Shown here piece by piece: positions 6,685 through 7,647 of a stretch of 7,647 bases of DNA. The notes beneath the pieces were generated by a model. It was given only the letters and a program-made list of their open reading frames with translations. It made no database searches and was not told the origin of the DNA. Each line of letters begins with the position of its first letter. Position 1 is the stretch's first letter. Location: assembly GCA_002696885.1 (NCBI GenBank), contig NZSO01000005.1, positions 1 to 7,647 on the forward strand, in the 5' to 3' direction. This DNA comes from Verrucomicrobiales bacterium (lineage in GTDB: Bacteria > Verrucomicrobiota > Verrucomicrobiia > Verrucomicrobiales > DEV007). The position numbers and the translations under genes were made by a program.

Positions 6685-7647
6685 ATGAAAAAGTCTGGTT
6701 TTTTAAAGGTTTACCTAATAGTAATGATCCTTGCTACTTTAGTTGGAGGATACTTAGTATACAGTAGCCGCAGTCAATATTTTAAATCAAAACAAGCCTT
6801 CGAAAGCTCTAAGGCTAAACTCAAAGCACTCAAGGCATCCAAAATTTATCCGGATTCTGGTAATCTTAAGAAAAAAGAAAACCAAGTTGCTGGCTACGTT
6901 GAGGCAGTGGGTAAACTGAAGTCAAAAGTTCTAGAGAATCAGGCCAAGTTAAATTCTGAATTTACTGAACAAAATTTTAGAAAATTAATGGAGGATGAGA
7001 GTGCAGCTCTTGCGGAGATGGCGCAGAAAGAAAACTTGAAGCTTCCTGAAGGATTTGCTTTTGGAATGGAGGCATACAACAAGGGTAAGCAGGTTCAAGC
7101 GGCCGCATTAAGTCGTTTAGAATGGGAGCTAAACGCTATCAAAAGTTTCGTGACTATAGCGGCGAATTCTGGAGTGAGTTCTATTGATGACTTTAGCAGA
7201 GATGAATTTAAGTTGGAAACAGAAGTTGCAGAAAAATCTGAAGATGAGACTAATGCGAGATCAAGCCGGTCATCCAGAACGAGTTCTAGATCTAGCTCCA
7301 GAAGAGGCCGCTCCAGTAAAGAACCTGCAAAAGTGAATCCAATGGCAGGCGCAGGCAAGGTGATGGAGACTTATCGATTCACATCTGAGATCACTGCAAG
7401 CTATGAAGCTCTTTCCTCACTTCTAAATGGTATTGCTGTAGATGATAATTATTTTCTTTGGCTAAGAAAAATAAGAATTGAAAACGAAACACAAACTAGC
7501 CCAAGGGAGGGTGATGCTCCTGGTCCGACAAACGTTCCTGGGGTTGTGCCTGATGAAGAGGGTAACGTGCCAAAAATTGACGCTACCGTTCTTTTTGGAA
7601 ACGAGAAAATGAAAGCTCGCCTATTTATTGATGCTGTCAGGTTTAAC
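6685..7647 (+). CDS. Amuc_1100-like pilus-cluster periplasmic protein, 3' end cut by window
   Basis: Inner-membrane-anchored periplasmic protein; 321 residues are visible and no stop is reached. An in-frame TAA (6682-6684) abuts the ATG, so translation cannot start earlier at an extended frame. Layout: short basic N-terminus, transmembrane helix 9-27, charged helical (coiled-coil-like) part about 28-115, then a folded region. I recognise blocks shared with Akkermansia Amuc_1100: KQVQAAALSRLEWELNAIKS (135-153; Amuc_1100 has PSVQAASTLGFELKAINS) and DNYFLWLRKIRIENE (254-268; Amuc_1100 has QDYLFTVNSIRIRNE), then a Pro/Gly/acidic linker (272-297) and a final strand ending AVRFN. Amuc_1100 ends shortly after the matching VHFN, so few residues are probably missing. 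Residues 191-212 are an Arg/Ser-rich insertion. Role inferred: PilO-like partner of the preceding PilM/N fusion. Confidence 0.85.
   Translation, partial: MKKSGFLKVYLIVMILATLVGGYLVYSSRSQYFKSKQAFESSKAKLKALKASKIYPDSGNLKKKENQVAGYVEAVGKLKSKVLENQAKLNSEFTEQNFRKLMEDESAALAEMAQKENLKLPEGFAFGMEAYNKGKQVQAAALSRLEWELNAIKSFVTIAANSGVSSIDDFSRDEFKLETEVAEKSEDETNARSSRSSRTSSRSSSRRGRSSKEPAKVNPMAGAGKVMETYRFTSEITASYEALSSLLNGIAVDDNYFLWLRKIRIENETQTSPREGDAPGPTNVPGVVPDEEGNVPKIDATVLFGNEKMKARLFIDAVRFN

Noticed and set aside
7286..7295. Palindrome CTAGATCTAG as a binding site
   Set aside because: Falls inside repeated Ser/Arg codons of the Amuc_1100-like gene, which readily create such palindromes.
7095..7358. 87-codon - strand open frame with Leu/Asp-rich product
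   Set aside because: It is the reverse complement of the Arg/Ser-rich codons of the Amuc_1100-like gene, which explains its odd composition.

Overview
The window looks like chromosomal DNA from a low-GC (roughly 35-40% by eye) member of the Verrucomicrobiota, probably free-living. The main clue is the right-hand third (4233-7647). It carries three consecutive + strand genes that resemble, in order and in recognisable sequence blocks, the Akkermansia muciniphila type IV pilus-like cluster Amuc_1102 -> Amuc_1101 -> Amuc_1100. Genus and species cannot be assigned from sequence alone.

Left part (1-2525): the window opens inside a + strand DinG/XPD-type iron-sulfur DNA helicase gene. Its Walker A motif occupies the first 24 bases, so the true start lies upstream. 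It meets a - strand gene for type I 3-dehydroquinate dehydratase (aroD, shikimate pathway) tail to tail with a 4-bp overlap. Middle (2526-4232): a 74-bp divergent spacer separates aroD from an apparently stand-alone membrane polyprenyl glycosylphosphotransferase (initiating sugar transferase of the WbaP/ExoY class). A 235-bp gene-free spacer follows.

Right part (4233-7647): a secreted 195-residue protein (Amuc_1102-like), a 589-residue PilM-like protein fused to a membrane-anchored PilN-like segment (Amuc_1101-like), and a membrane-anchored periplasmic protein (Amuc_1100-like) whose frame is still open at the window edge. Together they look like the inner-membrane alignment subcomplex of a type IV pilus-like machine: a cytoplasmic actin-fold ATPase domain tied through one membrane helix to a periplasmic domain, plus a PilO-like partner. 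By analogy with Akkermansia, an Amuc_1099-like gene and a secretin (Amuc_1098-like) should follow just downstream.

None of the five visible start codons has a well-placed Shine-Dalgarno sequence; they follow A/T-rich leaders, and TATAAT hexamers lie close upstream of two of the pilus genes. I see no tRNA, rRNA, CRISPR array, insertion sequence or convincing Rho-independent terminator. The most notable observations are the PilM-PilN fusion with an internal PilN-like peptide, and an Arg/Ser-rich insertion in the Amuc_1100-like protein.
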